Below are positions 47,626 through 47,716 of a stretch of DNA of 47,716 bases, piece by piece. The translations under genes were made by a program, and so were the position numbers. Origin of the DNA: an uncultured Schlesneria sp. (GTDB lineage: Bacteria; Planctomycetota; Planctomycetia; Planctomycetales; Planctomycetaceae). The notes below the pieces were generated by a model. It saw nothing but the letters and a program-made list of their open reading frames with translations, did not search any database and had not been told where the DNA came from. The stretch lies in the NCBI GenBank assembly GCA_903899985.1, contig CAIULL010000046.1, positions 1-47,716 on the forward strand, given 5' to 3'. Positions within the stretch are counted from its first letter, which is position 1. Every line of letters starts with the position of its first letter.

Positions 47626-47716
47626 GAAAATGCCTCCTTGGGGAAAAACGGGGTAACAAACAATCTCGTGATTCCTTGCAAGGAGGCTGGATCATGTTGG
47701 CGAATTTTGCGTTTGA
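47578..47716 (+). mobile_element. left part of a probable insertion element
   Basis: From the break in the last family copy to the window edge. The tract contains GCCTCCTTG (47632-47640) and CAAGGAGGC (47679-47687), which pair perfectly, nine bases each. The second arm contains the AGGAGG site of a gene starting ATG at 47694 (7-base spacing) of which only a few codons are visible. The arms could hide the ribosome site in readthrough transcripts, as known for some transposase genes. I cannot name the family. Confidence 0.45.
47694..47716 (+). CDS. start of an unidentified gene, truncated by window end
   Basis: Seven codons (MLANFAF) after AGGAGG at a 7-base spacing. Likely the transposase of the inferred element, but the visible part is too short to identify. 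Confidence 0.35.

Overview
The window is chromosomal DNA of a planctomycete (inference, probably Planctomycetaceae). Four things point there: a complete planctomycete-type bacterial microcompartment (BMC) locus built only from BMC-H and BMC-P shell genes; a secreted protein with the LESRQMLT-type N-terminal motif; a tandem family of small proteins with the 'FFxGWRRKxGxxTLxMA' N-terminus; and many large secreted proteins of unknown role.

Layout. 1-2.6 kb: tail of a chalcone-isomerase-like gene, an IS1182-type insertion sequence with 18-bp imperfect terminal inverted repeats, then short dispersed repeats. 2.6-16.3 kb, mostly minus strand: a small membrane protein, gpsA coupled to a very large barrel/beta-helix surface protein, an alkaline-phosphatase-superfamily enzyme behind a fibronectin-type secreted protein, a PLP aminotransferase, a hypothetical protein, plus-strand ogt and a small membrane protein, and the principal sigma factor rpoD. 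17-25.6 kb: an ornithine-cyclodeaminase-like/TMEM175 operon (minus), then plus-strand MoxR ATPase, two SPFH membrane proteins with a small two-helix protein, and leuB. 25.7-31.6 kb: secreted and envelope proteins, a GT4 glycosyltransferase and purN.

31.9-41.5 kb is the main feature: a one-direction BMC operon in the order DeoR regulator, PduL phosphotransacylase, two BMC-H, acetate-kinase-like enzyme, BMC-P, a four-helix membrane protein, CoA-acylating aldehyde dehydrogenase, BMC-P, an unknown cargo-like protein, BMC-P, class II sugar-phosphate aldolase, and a lactate/malate dehydrogenase-family enzyme. From established knowledge of planctomycete (PVM) BMCs, the aldolase splits a deoxysugar phosphate (fuculose/rhamnulose-1-phosphate) to DHAP and lactaldehyde. 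The aldehyde dehydrogenase, PduL and kinase then take the aldehyde to acyl-CoA, acyl-phosphate and acid plus ATP, and the last enzyme may recycle NADH. Four cargo genes carry similar short amphipathic tails suited to encapsulation.

Within this locus several things are not explained by the textbook picture: the kinase appears to have two of its catalytic residues changed (Arg to Lys, Asp to Glu); an unknown cargo looks like an RpiB fold without its active-site motif; a membrane protein is translationally coupled to a shell gene; and one BMC-H has a basic N-terminal extension.

41.6-47.7 kb: an APP1-like phosphatase, a large membrane-anchored protein on the other strand, and four tandem paralogs of a small membrane protein with conserved ends and a very variable middle. 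The last paralog is cut off by what looks like another mobile element that runs off the window.
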